Shown: positions 50,726 through 59,900 of the stretch, piece after piece | How the letters are laid out: the number at the start of each line of letters is the position of its first letter | Position numbering within the stretch: position 1 is the stretch's first letter | From: Rhodanobacter sp. LX-99 | Lineage (GTDB): Bacteria; Pseudomonadota; Gammaproteobacteria; Xanthomonadales; Rhodanobacteraceae | NCBI RefSeq assembly: GCF_018599185.1 | Contig: NZ_JAHFVL010000002.1 | Span: 124,001-188,000, forward strand | DNA: 64,000 nucleotides | Direction of reading: 5' to 3' | Notes under the pieces: model-generated | The model's database searches: none | Seen by the model: only the letters and a program-made list of their open reading frames with translations | Told to the model about the DNA's origin: nothing | Program-made: the position numbers and the translations under genes

Positions 50726-51604
50726 TTACGGCGCCCACTCCAGCGTGCCGTCGATCACCGTATGGCTGCGTCCGCCGACCCAGATCGCGTTGCCGTCGAT
50801 GTGCACGATCAGTTGTGCGTCGTGGCCGATCTCGCGTCCCTGGCTGACCCGGTAGCCATGGGCCAGCGGGCCGTGCGGTTCGGCGTGCACGATATACGCG
50901 GCGATCAGTCCGTTGGCTGCGCCGGAAGCGGGGTCCTCGACGATGCCGACACCGGACGGAAACGCGCGCACCACCAGCTGGTAGCCGGGGTGACCGCTTC
51001 TCGCGAACGCGCACAGTCCCATGCTGTCGCTGGCCCGGGCCAATGCGGCGATCGCCGCGTGGTCGGGTTGCCACGCGCGCAGGCTGGCTTCGTCTGCTGT
51101 CTCGGCCAGCCACCAGCGCCGCCCGCCGTCGACCAGCGCCGGCGGCAGCACGCCCAGTTCGGTGCCGGCCAGCGTGGCCGCCAGCAACGGATGGGCGTCG
51201 CGGCCGGTATCCAGCACGCGTTCGCCGGGCGACTGCAGCAACAGTTCGCGGCCGGTGCCGTTGCCTTCGACGCGGATCGGCAGCACGCCGGCGCCGCATT
51301 CCTGCCACAACAGGCCATCGAGCGGCTGGGCCAGGCCGCATTCCAGCGCGGCGTGCGCGCTGCCGATGCTGGGATGGCCGGCAAACGGGATTTCCTTGTG
51401 CGGAGTGAAGATGCGCACGCGGTAGCTGGCCCGCGGATCGGTCGGCGGCAGCAGGAAGGTGGTCTCGACCAGCGCCGTCCAGCGCGCGAAGCGCTGCATC
51501 GCCGCGCTGCTCCAGTCGTCCGCGCCGATCACCACGCCGAGATGATTGCCGCCGCCAAGGGTGGCGGCAAAGACGTCCAGATGCAGATAGCGGAGCGAAG
51601 TCAT
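50726..51604 (-). CDS. PhzF family isomerase-like protein
   Basis: A 292-residue protein with the two-lobed PhzF/diaminopimelate-epimerase fold: LHLDVFAATLGGGNHLGVV at the N-terminus (with the family N-P/L-V pattern altered to NHLGVV), VETTFLLPP with the catalytic Glu, VRIFTPHKEIPFAGHPSIGSA, and VEDPASGAANGLIAAYIV near the C-terminus. No other phenazine genes are present, so it is a generic isomerase of unknown substrate. An ATG at 51613 is an alternative start. Confidence 0.88.
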   Translation of the reverse strand: MTSLRYLHLDVFAATLGGGNHLGVVIGADDWSSAAMQRFARWTALVETTFLLPPTDPRASYRVRIFTPHKEIPFAGHPSIGSAHAALECGLAQPLDGLLWQECGAGVLPIRVEGNGTGRELLLQSPGERVLDTGRDAHPLLAATLAGTELGVLPPALVDGGRRWWLAETADEASLRAWQPDHAAIAALARASDSMGLCAFARSGHPGYQLVVRAFPSGVGIVEDPASGAANGLIAAYIVHAEPHGPLAHGYRVSQGREIGHDAQLIVHIDGNAIWVGGRSHTVIDGTLEWAP

Positions 51605-51805
51605 GGGATCCATCGGGCGGCTGGCGGCCGCCTAAAACGCCGAATGATAGCCGCCTGCCGCGGATCCGGGCAGTGACCTTTCGGAATATCGAGGCGGCGG
51701 CGAGGCATAAGCGCCGGCAGGCTGGCAATTGCGCCGACGGAAAGTCGACAAGCTGCGGCTGCGGCGCCAAGATGTGCGTTTTTGCTGCCCGACGCGGAAT
51801 CGTCT

Positions 51806-52414
51806 ATGCCGATCACCCTGGTCATCATCGCCATCACCTGCATCGTTTCGTTCATGGCGTTCAAGAACAGCCGCCTGATGAACGACCTGATCCTGTGGCC
51901 GCCGGCGATCGCCCGCCAGCGCGAGTACCACCGGCTGGTGACCTACGGCGTGGTGCATGCGGACTTCGGCCATCTGCTGTTCAACATGTTCACGCTGTTC
52001 TTCTTCGGCCGGGTGATGGAGAGCTTCTTCACCTCGCGCATGGGGCCGTTCGGCTTCGCGCTGTTCTATATCGGCGGCCTGGTGATCTCGATCCTGCCGA
52101 CCTACCTGAAGAACCGCAACAATCCGGATTACCGCAGCCTCGGCGCCTCGGGCGCGGTGTCGGCGGTGCTGTTCGCCTTCATCCTGCTGGCGCCGTGGTC
52201 GCGGATCATCGTGCTGGTGATTCCGATGCCGGCGATCGTCTACGCGGTGCTGTACACCGGCTACTCGATCTACATGGATCGGCGCGGGCAGGGCAACGTC
52301 AACCACAGCGCGCACCTGTGGGGCGCGGCGTACGGCGTGATCTTCACCGTGCTGGCGGAGCCGCGGGTGCTGCCGCATTTCCTCAATGCGCTGATGCAGC
52401 CCAGTTTCCGATGA
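51806..52414 (+). CDS. Rhomboid family intramembrane serine protease
   Basis: A 202-residue membrane protein with six helices. Catalytic Ser115 sits in SLGASGAVSA (GxSG), the catalytic His is H170 in NHSAHLWGAAYG, and the helix-2 motif is HADFGHLLFNMFTLFFFG with the conserved His/Asn. All catalytic residues are intact, so it should be active; substrates are unknown. The ATG at 51806 gives MPITLVIIAITC. Confidence 0.92.
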   Translation: MPITLVIIAITCIVSFMAFKNSRLMNDLILWPPAIARQREYHRLVTYGVVHADFGHLLFNMFTLFFFGRVMESFFTSRMGPFGFALFYIGGLVISILPTYLKNRNNPDYRSLGASGAVSAVLFAFILLAPWSRIIVLVIPMPAIVYAVLYTGYSIYMDRRGQGNVNHSAHLWGAAYGVIFTVLAEPRVLPHFLNALMQPSFR

Positions 52415-52504
52415 TGAACGTTTCCTGCGCTGCGTAATGCCCGCCGCGGCCGGGGCGAGCATACTGGGCGAGGTTCCATCGACCCACCGCAGGAGAACGA
52501 ACGC

Positions 52505-53143
52505 ATGGCTACGACCCGCAAGTCGGCTGCGAAGAAGTCCGCGGCAAAGAGAGCAACCGCCAAAAAGGCGCCCGCCGGAAAATCAGCCGCGAAGAAGTCC
52601 GCGCCGCGCAAGGCGGCGGTGAAGAAGGCCCCGGCGAAGAAAGTCGCTGCGAAGAAGTCCGCGACCAGGAAGCCGGCCGCACGGAAACCCGCAGCCGGGA
52701 AGGCCGCGACAAAGAAGGCGGTGGCGAAGAAGACCGTGGCCAGGAAGGTCGCTGCAAAGAAGGTGGCTGCGAAGAAGCCGGTGGCGAAGCCGGTCGCAAT
52801 CCGGAAGGCCGCGGCAGCAAAACCGGTCGCGAAGAAATCGCTGGCAAAGCCTGCCGGCCGCCCCGCCGCCGCGCGAAAGCCGGCCCCGCGCAGACGCCCG
52901 CCGGTGGAAGCGCCGATCCAGCACATCAGCCAGGAAGACGCTGTGGCGAAGATCCAGGCTTTGCTGGAGGCCAAGCAGGAGCGGGTGAGACAGGGACCCA
53001 GCTGGCCGGATGCCAACCTGGCCCCGCCGGGGTCGGGAAACATGGAGCTGCGCCCGCCAATAGCCGGTTCAGGCGGCGGCGAAGGCAGCGATGCGCGCGT
53101 GCTGGCACCGGAACGTGGCGAGCAGAGCAAGCGCAAGGGTTGA
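52505..53143 (+). CDS. Histone H1-like Lys/Ala/Pro-rich DNA-binding protein
   Basis: A 212-residue protein. Residues 1-130 are a low-complexity Lys/Ala array of degenerate units such as KKSAAKK, KKAPAKK, KKVAAKK, with K making up roughly a third, like bacterial H1-like proteins (HctB, BpH1, AlgP tail). The C-terminal part (about 135-185: IQHISQEDAVAKIQALLEAKQERVRQGP) is more conserved and may fold. It should bind DNA or RNA non-specifically. GGAGAACGAACGC precedes the ATG. Repeat number can vary between strains because of its repetitive DNA. Confidence 0.85.
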   Translation: MATTRKSAAKKSAAKRATAKKAPAGKSAAKKSAPRKAAVKKAPAKKVAAKKSATRKPAARKPAAGKAATKKAVAKKTVARKVAAKKVAAKKPVAKPVAIRKAAAAKPVAKKSLAKPAGRPAAARKPAPRRRPPVEAPIQHISQEDAVAKIQALLEAKQERVRQGPSWPDANLAPPGSGNMELRPPIAGSGGGEGSDARVLAPERGEQSKRKG

Positions 53144-53290
53144 TGGCCGGTCGCAGGCTCCATGGCCGGAGCCGTGCGGCGGCGATACATGGCTGGCGGG
53201 TAAACGACGGCGGGCGGCACGCCGGAACTCAGTGCGCGTTCAAGCACCACGGCCTAGCGTGATATCGCAACTCCCCGATGGAGACGGATC

Positions 53291-53701
53291 ATGAAACGCC
53301 TGTTGCCCAGTCTCGTGCTGATCGTCGCTGCCGCGGCGTTGTCGGGCTGTTACTACGACCCGGGCTACAGCTATGTCCGCGGCTCCGGCTACAGCGGCGA
53401 CGCCTACTATGGCGACGGCGGCAGCGCCTATTACGTGGCGCCGGGTTACTACGATGGCTATCCGGGCTACTACGATGGCTATTACGGCGGCTACTACGGC
53501 TGCTGCTATGCGCCCGGCGTGAGCGTGGGCGTCAGCAGCGTGTGGTACGGCGGCTCGCGTTATCGGCATGATGGCTACCGCGGCCATCGCGACTACCGTG
53601 GCCATGCCGGCCAGTGGCGGGGCCACGGCGATGGTCGCGGCGACTATCGCCGTCACGGCCAGCGCAGCTCCCGCGGCGGCGATCGCGATCATCGCGACTG
53701 A
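53291..53701 (+). CDS. Tyr/Gly-rich lipoprotein
   Basis: A 136-residue protein with a lipoprotein signal (LLPSLVLIVAAAALSGC, Cys20). The mature part is repeats of Tyr/Gly/Asp (GYYDGYPGYYDGYYGGYYG) with a CC pair, then a basic Arg/His/Gly tail (YRGHRDYRGHAGQWRGHG). The charge shift suggests RNA- or surface-binding, but nothing is known. GGAGACGGATC is upstream of the ATG. It shares composition with the exported protein at 35832-36266, without obvious homology. Confidence 0.7.
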   Translation: MKRLLPSLVLIVAAAALSGCYYDPGYSYVRGSGYSGDAYYGDGGSAYYVAPGYYDGYPGYYDGYYGGYYGCCYAPGVSVGVSSVWYGGSRYRHDGYRGHRDYRGHAGQWRGHGDGRGDYRRHGQRSSRGGDRDHRD

Positions 53702-53722
53702 GGCTTGAGGCACAATCGGGGG

Positions 53723-54796
53723 ATGCCCGGATTCGTGCCACCACGCACCCGTATTGCAAGGCTCATCGTCATCGCGGCGGTGGGCCTTTTGCTGTGCGCC
53801 TGCGGCAGCCTGCGCTATTACGCGCAGGCGGCGCACGGGCAGGGCGAGCTGATCGTGCATCGGCGCGCGGTGAGCAAGCTGGTGCGCGACCCGGCCACCG
53901 ACCCGAAGCTCGCCGCGCGCCTGCGGCAGGCTCAGCAGGCGCGCCGCTTCGCCTCGCAGCGGCTGGCCCTGCCGGACAACCGCAGCTATACCGGTTATGT
54001 CGCGCTGGATCGGCCGTACGTGGTGTGGAACGTGTTCGCCACGCCGCGCTTTTCGGTGCAGGCCGTGCCGCAGTGCTTTCCGGTCGCCGGCTGTGTCGCC
54101 TATCGCGGCTGGTTCAGGGAAGCCGATGCGCAGGCGGATGCGGCACGCCTGCGCGCGCGCGGCGACGATGTCTGGATCGGCAGCGTGCCGGCGTATTCCA
54201 CGCTGGGATGGTTTGCCGATCCGATCCTGTCGAGCATGCTGCGCTGGGACGACGACGAACTGGACGGCACGATCTTCCACGAGCTGGCGCACCAGCTGAT
54301 CTACGTGAAGGGCGACACCGCATTCAACGAATCCTTCGCGACGTTCGTGCAGACCGAAGGCCTGCGCGAATGGCGCCGGTCGTGCGGCCTGCCGCCGCCG
54401 GACGAGCATGCCCGGGCGATGGGTGACGGCTTCACCCGGCAGGTGCTGGACCTACGCGCCCGCCTGCAAACCCTCTACGCCAGCGGCGTGGACGAGCCGG
54501 CGATGGAGGCCGGCAAGCAGCGCGAGATCGCCGCGTTTCGTACCCGCTACGCGCAATGGCGCGACCGCGACTGGCCGGACGATCATCGCTACGACGCCTG
54601 GGTCGCCATGCCGATCAACAATGCGCGGCTGTTGCCGTTCGGCCTGTACGATCGATGGACGCCGGCGTTCGCCGCGTTGTTCCAGCGTGCCGGGCGCCGC
54701 TGGCCGGCGTTCTACGCCAGCGTGCGCAAGCTGGCGCGCGAGCCGAGAGCGCAGCGCGAACGGATGCTGCAGGCGCTGCTGCAGCAACGCCCTTGA
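53723..54796 (+). CDS. Predicted zinc aminopeptidase (COG4324-like), lipoprotein
   Basis: A 357-residue protein with a lipoprotein-type signal (LIVIAAVGLLLCACGS) and the YYAQAAHGQ start of the mature part typical of the family. The zinc motif is TIFHELAHQLIYVKGDTAFNESFATFVQTEG: HELAH plus the downstream Glu of NESFA, the gluzincin pattern. Arg-rich helices follow. It probably hydrolyses peptides in the periplasm. The ATG at 53723 is chosen; a TTG at 53705 would extend by six residues. Confidence 0.85.
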   Translation: MPGFVPPRTRIARLIVIAAVGLLLCACGSLRYYAQAAHGQGELIVHRRAVSKLVRDPATDPKLAARLRQAQQARRFASQRLALPDNRSYTGYVALDRPYVVWNVFATPRFSVQAVPQCFPVAGCVAYRGWFREADAQADAARLRARGDDVWIGSVPAYSTLGWFADPILSSMLRWDDDELDGTIFHELAHQLIYVKGDTAFNESFATFVQTEGLREWRRSCGLPPPDEHARAMGDGFTRQVLDLRARLQTLYASGVDEPAMEAGKQREIAAFRTRYAQWRDRDWPDDHRYDAWVAMPINNARLLPFGLYDRWTPAFAALFQRAGRRWPAFYASVRKLAREPRAQRERMLQALLQQRP

Positions 54797-54852
54797 CCTG
54801 GCTCTCGTGACGTCGAAAGGCAGAGCGTGATCACGCGCATGGCGCCCGATGT

Positions 54853-55662
54853 TCAGTGCCCCGGCTTGCGCCCGGCCATGTGCCGCAGATAGGCCAGCAC
54901 GGCGTCGAGATCGGCGTCGGACAGCGCGTGCGTGTCGAACCCCTGCATTTTCGCCTGCGGCCATTGCCGCAGCGACTGCGGGTTGCGGATGAAGGCGCGC
55001 AACAGGTCGGCACGCAGGTATTCGGTGGGGTTGTGCGGGAGGTTCAAGTCCGGGCCGAGCTTCGAATCGCCCTCGCCGTTGAGCGTGTGGCAGGCGAAGC
55101 AGGTGCGTTGGAAAACGGCGAAACCGCGTTGCACTTCGCTGTCCGCCGGCAGCGAAGGATCGGGCAGGATCGCCGGGAAGCGTTCGGCCACGCCACTCAG
55201 CTTGCGGATACGGGCCAGCTGGTACGGCCATTGTTCCGGGCCCACGCGGGCGGCTTGCGGCCGGGTCCACACCACGTAGAACGGCCCGGCGCTGCCGCGG
55301 TTCTTGTCCAGCGCGGGCCAGGGCCGGGACGGGTCCTCGATCGCCAGCCACGCTTCGCTGCCTTGCGTATTCATCAACAAGGCGGCGGGAATCTCGGCGG
55401 CGAAGCCATCGCCCGCGACGAACTGCAGGTGATCGCCGGGACCGATGCCTTCGAGCAGGGTGGCCAGCGGCACGGCGCGGTAGTGCATCGTGCGGTGGAA
55501 CGCGACATCGCCGGGCACGCTGATCGCCTGCGCATCGCGGCGCTTGAGCAGGGTTTCGGTGCGATAGGTGATGACGCCATGGCCGAGGTCGACCTTCAGC
55601 TGCGCGGCCGTCGCGGGCAGCACCAGGCACGACACGAGCAAGCATATGGCGAACAGCTTCAT
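54853..55662 (-). CDS. Exported c-type cytochrome with sulfite-oxidase-like N-terminal region
   Basis: A 269-residue protein with a signal peptide (IAICLLVSCLVLPATAA-like, cleaved near residue 20). The heme site is CFACH (188-192) in the C-terminal domain, with a likely distal Met in QAKMQGFDTHALSDADLDAVLAYL. Residues 25-130 (VPGDVAFHRTMHYRAVPLATLLEGIG, LQFVAGDGFAAEIPAALL) resemble the fold of molybdopterin-binding sulfite-oxidase-type domains but lack the Moco cysteine. It is probably a small periplasmic electron carrier; partner unknown. Confidence 0.8.
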   Translation of the reverse strand: MKLFAICLLVSCLVLPATAAQLKVDLGHGVITYRTETLLKRRDAQAISVPGDVAFHRTMHYRAVPLATLLEGIGPGDHLQFVAGDGFAAEIPAALLMNTQGSEAWLAIEDPSRPWPALDKNRGSAGPFYVVWTRPQAARVGPEQWPYQLARIRKLSGVAERFPAILPDPSLPADSEVQRGFAVFQRTCFACHTLNGEGDSKLGPDLNLPHNPTEYLRADLLRAFIRNPQSLRQWPQAKMQGFDTHALSDADLDAVLAYLRHMAGRKPGH

Positions 55663-55804
55663 GGTCGATTCCGCATGGAAGTAAAGAAATTGTAGGTGAT
55701 GGATACCCGAACGGTTTCCGCCCGCACCGTTGCAGCAAGCCTGTCGGGAAGCTGAACAAATTTCGGCATGCACGTTGAACTCACGCGCCGCCAGCCACAC
55801 TAAC

Positions 55805-55935
55805 CATGTGTATCGCCGTGATGGCGACAGGAAGTGGCGCAATACACCGTGTCACTGAGGGGCCGGCATTTCCTCCCCTGGATGCCGCCTGACAAACTCC
55901 ATCAGTCCTCCCCTGGCTGATGGGGTTTTTTTTTT
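55805..55935 (+). ncRNA. Candidate small regulatory RNA with two CCUCCCC hairpin loops (sX13-like)
   Basis: The 336-bp gap between the cytochrome gene and pncB ends in an intrinsic terminator that serves no upstream plus-strand gene: a 12-bp stem (55894-55905 with 55917-55928) and ten Ts (55926-55935). Its loop reads TCCTCCCCTGG. Just upstream a second hairpin (CGGCAT/ATGCCG, 55864-55887) has the loop TTCCTCCCCTGG, so both loops share 11 bases. A third small stem TCGCC/GGCGA lies at 55813-55827. C-rich loops complementary to ribosome sites are the hallmark of Xanthomonad sX13-type RNAs. A -35-like TTGAAC at 55775 exists; the 5' end is a guess. Confidence 0.6.
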
Positions 55936-55998
55936 GCGCAAAACAAGCCGCACGGTTCGCGTGGATAATGCTCCATCCTGTTCCCGCACGGGTTACTG

Positions 55999-57183
55999 AT
56001 GATCATCGATTCGCTGCTCGACACCGACCTGTACAAGTTCTCGATGATGCAGGTGGTGCTGCACCAGTATCCGGCTGCCCAGGTCGAGTACCGCTTCAAG
56101 TGCCGTACGCCCGGCATCGACCTGGTGCCGTACATCGACGAGATCCGCGCCGAGCTGAGGGCTTTGTGCCAGCTGCGTTTCGCACCGGACGAGCTCGACT
56201 ACCTGCGTACCTGGCGCTTCATCAAGAGCGATTTCGTGGATTTCCTGGGGCTGTTCCAGCTCAACGAGAAATACGTGGAGATCGCGCCGGCCACAGCGGC
56301 CAACGGCGAGATCGAGATCCGCATCCGCGGGCCGTGGCTGCACACCATCCTGTTCGAGGTGCCGCTGCTGGCGATCGTCAACGAGGTGTACTTCCGCAAC
56401 ACCAGCGAGGGCCTCGACCTGGCCGAGGGACACCGGCGGTTGCAGGCGAAGATCGCGTTGCTGCGCGACACGCCGGACTACGCCGGCTGCAAGATTGCCG
56501 ACTACGGCACGCGCCGGCGCTACTCGCGGGCGTGGCAGGAAAAGGTGGTGACCGTGTTGCGCGAGGGATTGGGCGAGCAACTGGCCGGCACCAGCAACGT
56601 GTGGCTGGCGCGCAAGCTCGACCTGACTCCGCTGGGCACGCTGGCGCACGAATACCTGCAGGCGCACCAGGCGCTGGGTCCGCGCCTGCGCGACTCGCAG
56701 GTGGCGGCGCTGGAAGCGTGGTCGAAGGAGTATCGCGGCGACCTCGGCATCGCGCTGTCGGACGTGTACGGGCTGGACGCGTTCCTGCGCGATTTCGACA
56801 TGTACTTCTGCAAGCTGTTCGACGGCACCCGCCACGACTCCGGCGATCCGTTCGCCTGGGGCGAGAAGGTGCTGGCGCACTATCGCGCGAACCGGGTCGA
56901 TCCGCGCAGCAAGGTGCTGGTGTTCAGCGACGGGCTGGACATCCCCAAGGTGATGCAGCTGTACGCGCACTTCCGCGGCCGTTGCCAGCTCGCGTTCGGC
57001 GTGGGCACCAACCTCACCAACGACGTGGGGCCCGCGCCGCTCAATATCGTGATCAAGATGATCCGCTGCAACGGCCAGCCGGTGGCCAAGTTGAGCGACT
57101 CGCCGGGCAAGAACATGTGCGAGGACGGGGCCTACGTGGCGTATCTTCGCCAGGTGTTCCAGATCCCCGCAACGCAGGGGTGA
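55999..57183 (+). CDS. pncB: Nicotinate phosphoribosyltransferase
   Basis: A 394-residue enzyme of the NAD salvage pathway (nicotinate + PRPP to NaMN, ATP-stimulated). Typical blocks: [50 protein letters not shown] with His217 at the position of the autophosphorylated His of enteric Pnc[12 protein letters not shown], and GTNLTNDVG. Length is normal. It is preceded by the candidate small RNA and its terminator; the pncB transcript must start between 55936 and 55998. Confidence 0.95.
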   Translation: MIIDSLLDTDLYKFSMMQVVLHQYPAAQVEYRFKCRTPGIDLVPYIDEIRAELRALCQLRFAPDELDYLRTWRFIKSDFVDFLGLFQLNEKYVEIAPATAANGEIEIRIRGPWLHTILFEVPLLAIVNEVYFRNTSEGLDLAEGHRRLQAKIALLRDTPDYAGCKIADYGTRRRYSRAWQEKVVTVLREGLGEQLAGTSNVWLARKLDLTPLGTLAHEYLQAHQALGPRLRDSQVAALEAWSKEYRGDLGIALSDVYGLDAFLRDFDMYFCKLFDGTRHDSGDPFAWGEKVLAHYRANRVDPRSKVLVFSDGLDIPKVMQLYAHFRGRCQLAFGVGTNLTNDVGPAPLNIVIKMIRCNGQPVAKLSDSPGKNMCEDGAYVAYLRQVFQIPATQG

Positions 57184-57193
57184 GAGCGCATCG

Positions 57194-57988
57194 TCAGAAC
57201 GCCGGCAGCACGGCGCCGTGGTATTTCCGCTCGATGAACGCCTTGATCTGCGGACTGTTCAGCACCCGGGCCAGTTTCCGCACGCGCGGGTCGTTCTGGT
57301 TGTCGGGGCGGCCGACCAGGTAGTTCACGTAGGGCGAGTCCTTGCTCTCGATCAGCAACGCGTCTTTGGTGGGATTCAGTCCGGCGGCCAGCGCGTAGTT
57401 GGTGTTGATCAGCGCCAGGTCGACCTCGTCCAATGTGCGCGGCAGCATCGCCGCTTCCAGCTCGCGGAACTTCAGGTGTTTCGGATTCGCGGTGACGTCC
57501 TTCAGCGTGGCCATCTCGTCGGTTGGATCCTTTAGCGCGATCAGGCCGTGTTTCGCCAGCAGCAACAGCGCGCGGCTGTTGTTGCTGGGATCGTTCGGCA
57601 GCGTCACGCTGGCGCCGTCGGGCAGCTGATCGATGCTCTTGTACTTGTGCGAATACGCGCCGAACGGCTCGATGTGCACGCCGGTGACGATGGTGAGCCG
57701 GGTGCCGCGCTCGCGGTTGAACGCATCCAGGTAGGGCTTGGTCTGGAAGTAGTTCAGGTCGATGTTCTTTTCGGCTACCTGGGTGTTCGGCTGCACGTAG
57801 TCGGCGAACACCTTGACCTGCAGCTCCACGCCTTCCTTCGCCAGCAGCGGCTTGGCCTGCTTGAGGATTTCCGCGTGCGGCACCGCGGTGGCGGCCACGG
57901 TGAGGACGTTGTCGTCCTGCTTGCCGGAGCCGGAGCAGCCGGCAAGCAACAGCAGGGTCAGGGCGAGGGAGGCAAGCAGCAGTTTCAT
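57194..57988 (-). CDS. metQ: Methionine ABC transporter substrate-binding lipoprotein MetQ
   Basis: A 264-residue NlpA-family lipoprotein (LLASLALTLLLLAGC, lipid Cys18) that delivers methionine to MetNI. LTVAATAVPHAEILKQAKPLLAKEGVEL, VQPNTQVAEKNIDLNYFQTKPYL, VTLPNDPSNNSRALLLL and INTNYALAAG are the ligand-binding landmarks. It lies 227 bp after metI, an unusually wide gap that contains a possible own promoter and a 30-codon ORF. Confidence 0.94.
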   Translation of the reverse strand: MKLLLASLALTLLLLAGCSGSGKQDDNVLTVAATAVPHAEILKQAKPLLAKEGVELQVKVFADYVQPNTQVAEKNIDLNYFQTKPYLDAFNRERGTRLTIVTGVHIEPFGAYSHKYKSIDQLPDGASVTLPNDPSNNSRALLLLAKHGLIALKDPTDEMATLKDVTANPKHLKFRELEAAMLPRTLDEVDLALINTNYALAAGLNPTKDALLIESKDSPYVNYLVGRPDNQNDPRVRKLARVLNSPQIKAFIERKYHGAVLPAF

Positions 57989-58013
57989 GGCGGATTCACT
58001 TGTGCGGCGCACA

Positions 58014-58043
58014 ATAATAAGCCGTCTATACTGCCAAATACAA
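58014..58043 (-). promoter_or_regulatory. Possible promoter of metQ
   Basis: In an AT-rich patch the minus strand reads TTGTAT (58043-58038), 18 bases, TATTAT (58019-58014). The metQ ATG is 26 bases downstream. A separate promoter would explain the wide metI-metQ gap. Confidence 0.4.
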
Positions 58044-58071
58044 ACATGGGAAAAGTACGGCTCTCGGTGCG

Positions 58072-58164
58072 TCACGATTTCGGCGCGGCGTAGCCGGCCA
58101 GCAGGAGCAGGGCCAGGGTGGCGGCGACGGCGGCGAGCAGCAATCTCATGGCGGCGATTCTCAT
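58072..58164 (-). CDS. Possible 30-residue hydrophobic small protein between metI and metQ
   Basis: MRIAAMRLLLAAVAATLALL, then LLAGYAAPKS: a single hydrophobic helix with a basic N-terminus, between metI and metQ and on the same strand. It could be a small membrane protein, a leftover lipoprotein signal (LLLLAGY where a lipobox would have C), or not translated. No strong ribosome site is seen at 58164; the second ATG at 58149 is an alternative. Confidence 0.35.
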   Translation of the reverse strand: MRIAAMRLLLAAVAATLALLLLAGYAAPKS

Positions 58165-58215
58165 GGGCGGTCAACGAAACTAGGCCGCCCGTGCCGCCAA
58201 ACGCAAATAACCAAA

Positions 58216-58893
58216 TCAGCGTTGCTTATAACGCGTCACGATGTGGTCGCCGGCCATCTGCAACAGCTGCACCAGCACGATCAGCAGCACCACGGTGACC
58301 AGCATGTAATCGGACTTGTAGCTCAGGTAGCCGTAGCGGTAGGCCAGGTCGCCCAGGCCGCCCGAGCCGATCGCGCCGCCCATCGCGGTATAGCCGACCA
58401 GCGCGATCGCGGTGACCGTGATGCCGGCGAACAGGCCGCCGCGGGCTTCCGGCAGCAAGACGTGGCGCACGATCTGCCACAGGCTGGCGCCCATCGCCTG
58501 GCTGGCCTCGATCACGCCCTGCTGCACCTCGCGCAGCGCGGTCTCCACCAGCCGCGCGAAGAACGGCGCCGCGCCGATCACCAGCGGCGGGATCGCGCCG
58601 CGGATGCCCAGCTTGGTGCCGACCAGGGCATAGGTGACCGGCATCAGCACGATCATCAGGATGATGAACGGCACCGAGCGCAGGATGTTCACCAGCAGCG
58701 AAGTGACCGCATAGAGCTTCGGCATCGGCCGCAGCTGGCCCTTGCCGGTGAGGTACAGCAGCACGCCCAGCGGCAGGCCGATCAGCACGGTGAGCGCGAG
58801 CGAGCCGCCCAGCATCAGCAGGGTGTCGATGCAGGCGCGGCCGATCTCGCCCCAGTCGTCGATGTTCGGAAAGAGTTTCTGCAGCGGGCTCAT
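58216..58893 (-). CDS. metI: Methionine ABC transporter permease MetI
   Basis: A 225-residue inner-membrane permease with five helices. Signatures: [44 protein letters not shown], and the EAA loop [29 protein letters not shown] that contacts Met[24 protein letters not shown] closes the protein. The start codon overlaps the metN stop by 4 bp. Confidence 0.95.
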   Translation of the reverse strand: MSPLQKLFPNIDDWGEIGRACIDTLLMLGGSLALTVLIGLPLGVLLYLTGKGQLRPMPKLYAVTSLLVNILRSVPFIILMIVLMPVTYALVGTKLGIRGAIPPLVIGAAPFFARLVETALREVQQGVIEASQAMGASLWQIVRHVLLPEARGGLFAGITVTAIALVGYTAMGGAIGSGGLGDLAYRYGYLSYKSDYMLVTVVLLIVLVQLLQMAGDHIVTRYKQR

Positions 58894-59900
58894 CGGTGCA
58901 ACTCCTCGATCTCGATGCCGGCTTCGCGCAGCGCGGCCAGCGCGGCGTCCACCCGTTCGCCCTGCATCGCCAGGGTGAGCTGGCCGTAGGGCAGGTCCTT
59001 GATGCGGTCGATGCGGCCGGCGAGGATATTGAACTCCACGCCGGTCTCGCGGGCGACGCGGCCGAGTGCCGGCGTCAGCGTGGCGTCGCCGCGGAAACTC
59101 AGGCGCAGGATGCGTCCGGGTACCCGCGCGAACGGCGCCAGCTCGCTGGCCGCTTCCTCGGGCAACGCCTCGTTGACGAAGCGCTTGGTGGTGGGATGCT
59201 GCGGGTGCAGGAACACGTCGGCCACCGCCCCGCGCTCCACGATCGCGCCGGCGTCGAGCACCGCCACGCGATCGCACACGCGGCGCACCACGTCCATCTC
59301 GTGGGTGATCAGCACGATGGTGAGTTTCAGTTCGCGGTTGATCTCGGCCAGCAGCTCCAGCACCGAGGCGGTGGTCTGCGGGTCGAGCGCGCTGGTGGCC
59401 TCGTCGCACAGCAGGATGGACGGCCGGTTGGCCAGCGCGCGCGCGATGCCGACGCGCTGCTTCTGGCCGCCGGAAAGCTGCGACGGGTACTTGTCGGCGT
59501 GCGCGCTCAACCCCACCCGCGCCAGCAGCTCGTCGACGCGTGCGCGCAATACGCCGGCATCGCGTTCGCCGGCCAGCCGCAGCGGGAATGCCACGTTGTC
59601 CGCCACCGTCTGCGAGGCGAGCAGGTTGAAGTGCTGGAAGATCATGCCGATCCGGCGCCGCTGCGCGCGCAACGCCGGTTCGGCCAGCGCGGTCATCTCG
59701 GTGTCGCCCACGAAGATGTGCCCGCCGCTGGGCCGTTCGAGCAGGTTGATCAGCCGTATAAGCGTCGATTTGCCGGCACCGGACAGGCCGATGATGCCGA
59801 ATACCTCGCCATCGGCGATGTCGAGGCTGAACGGCTGCAGCGCGGGAATGTCCCTGCCGTCGACGCGGTAGGACTTGTGGACATCGACGAAGCGGATCAC
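58890..59900 (-). CDS. metN: Methionine ABC transporter ATP-binding protein MetN
   Basis: A 336-residue ATPase. Walker [16 protein letters not shown], signature [15 protein letters not shown], Walker [15 protein letters not shown]-loop [12 protein letters not shown]-terminal NIL/ACT-like domain (about 260-336, [30 protein letters not shown]) binds methionine and causes transinhibition. First gene of metNI-metQ; no SAM riboswitch was recognised in the 100 bp upstream. Confidence 0.96.
   Translation of the reverse strand: MIRFVDVHKSYRVDGRDIPALQPFSLDIADGEVFGIIGLSGAGKSTLIRLINLLERPSGGHIFVGDTEMTALAEPALRAQRRRIGMIFQHFNLLASQTVADNVAFPLRLAGERDAGVLRARVDELLARVGLSAHADKYPSQLSGGQKQRVGIARALANRPSILLCDEATSALDPQTTASVLELLAEINRELKLTIVLITHEMDVVRRVCDRVAVLDAGAIVERGAVADVFLHPQHPTTKRFVNEALPEEAASELAPFARVPGRILRLSFRGDATLTPALGRVARETGVEFNILAGRIDRIKDLPYGQLTLAMQGERVDAALAALREAGIEIEELHR

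Noticed and set aside
50726..51604. Phenazine biosynthesis locus suggested by PhzF.
   Set aside because: PhzF-like isomerases are widespread outside phenazine clusters and no phzA-E/G genes are nearby.
52505..52900. Repetitive AAG/GCC-rich DNA that could be a tandem-repeat or CRISPR-like locus.
   Set aside because: The periodicity is coding (Lys/Ala units) and stays in one frame of an H1-like gene.
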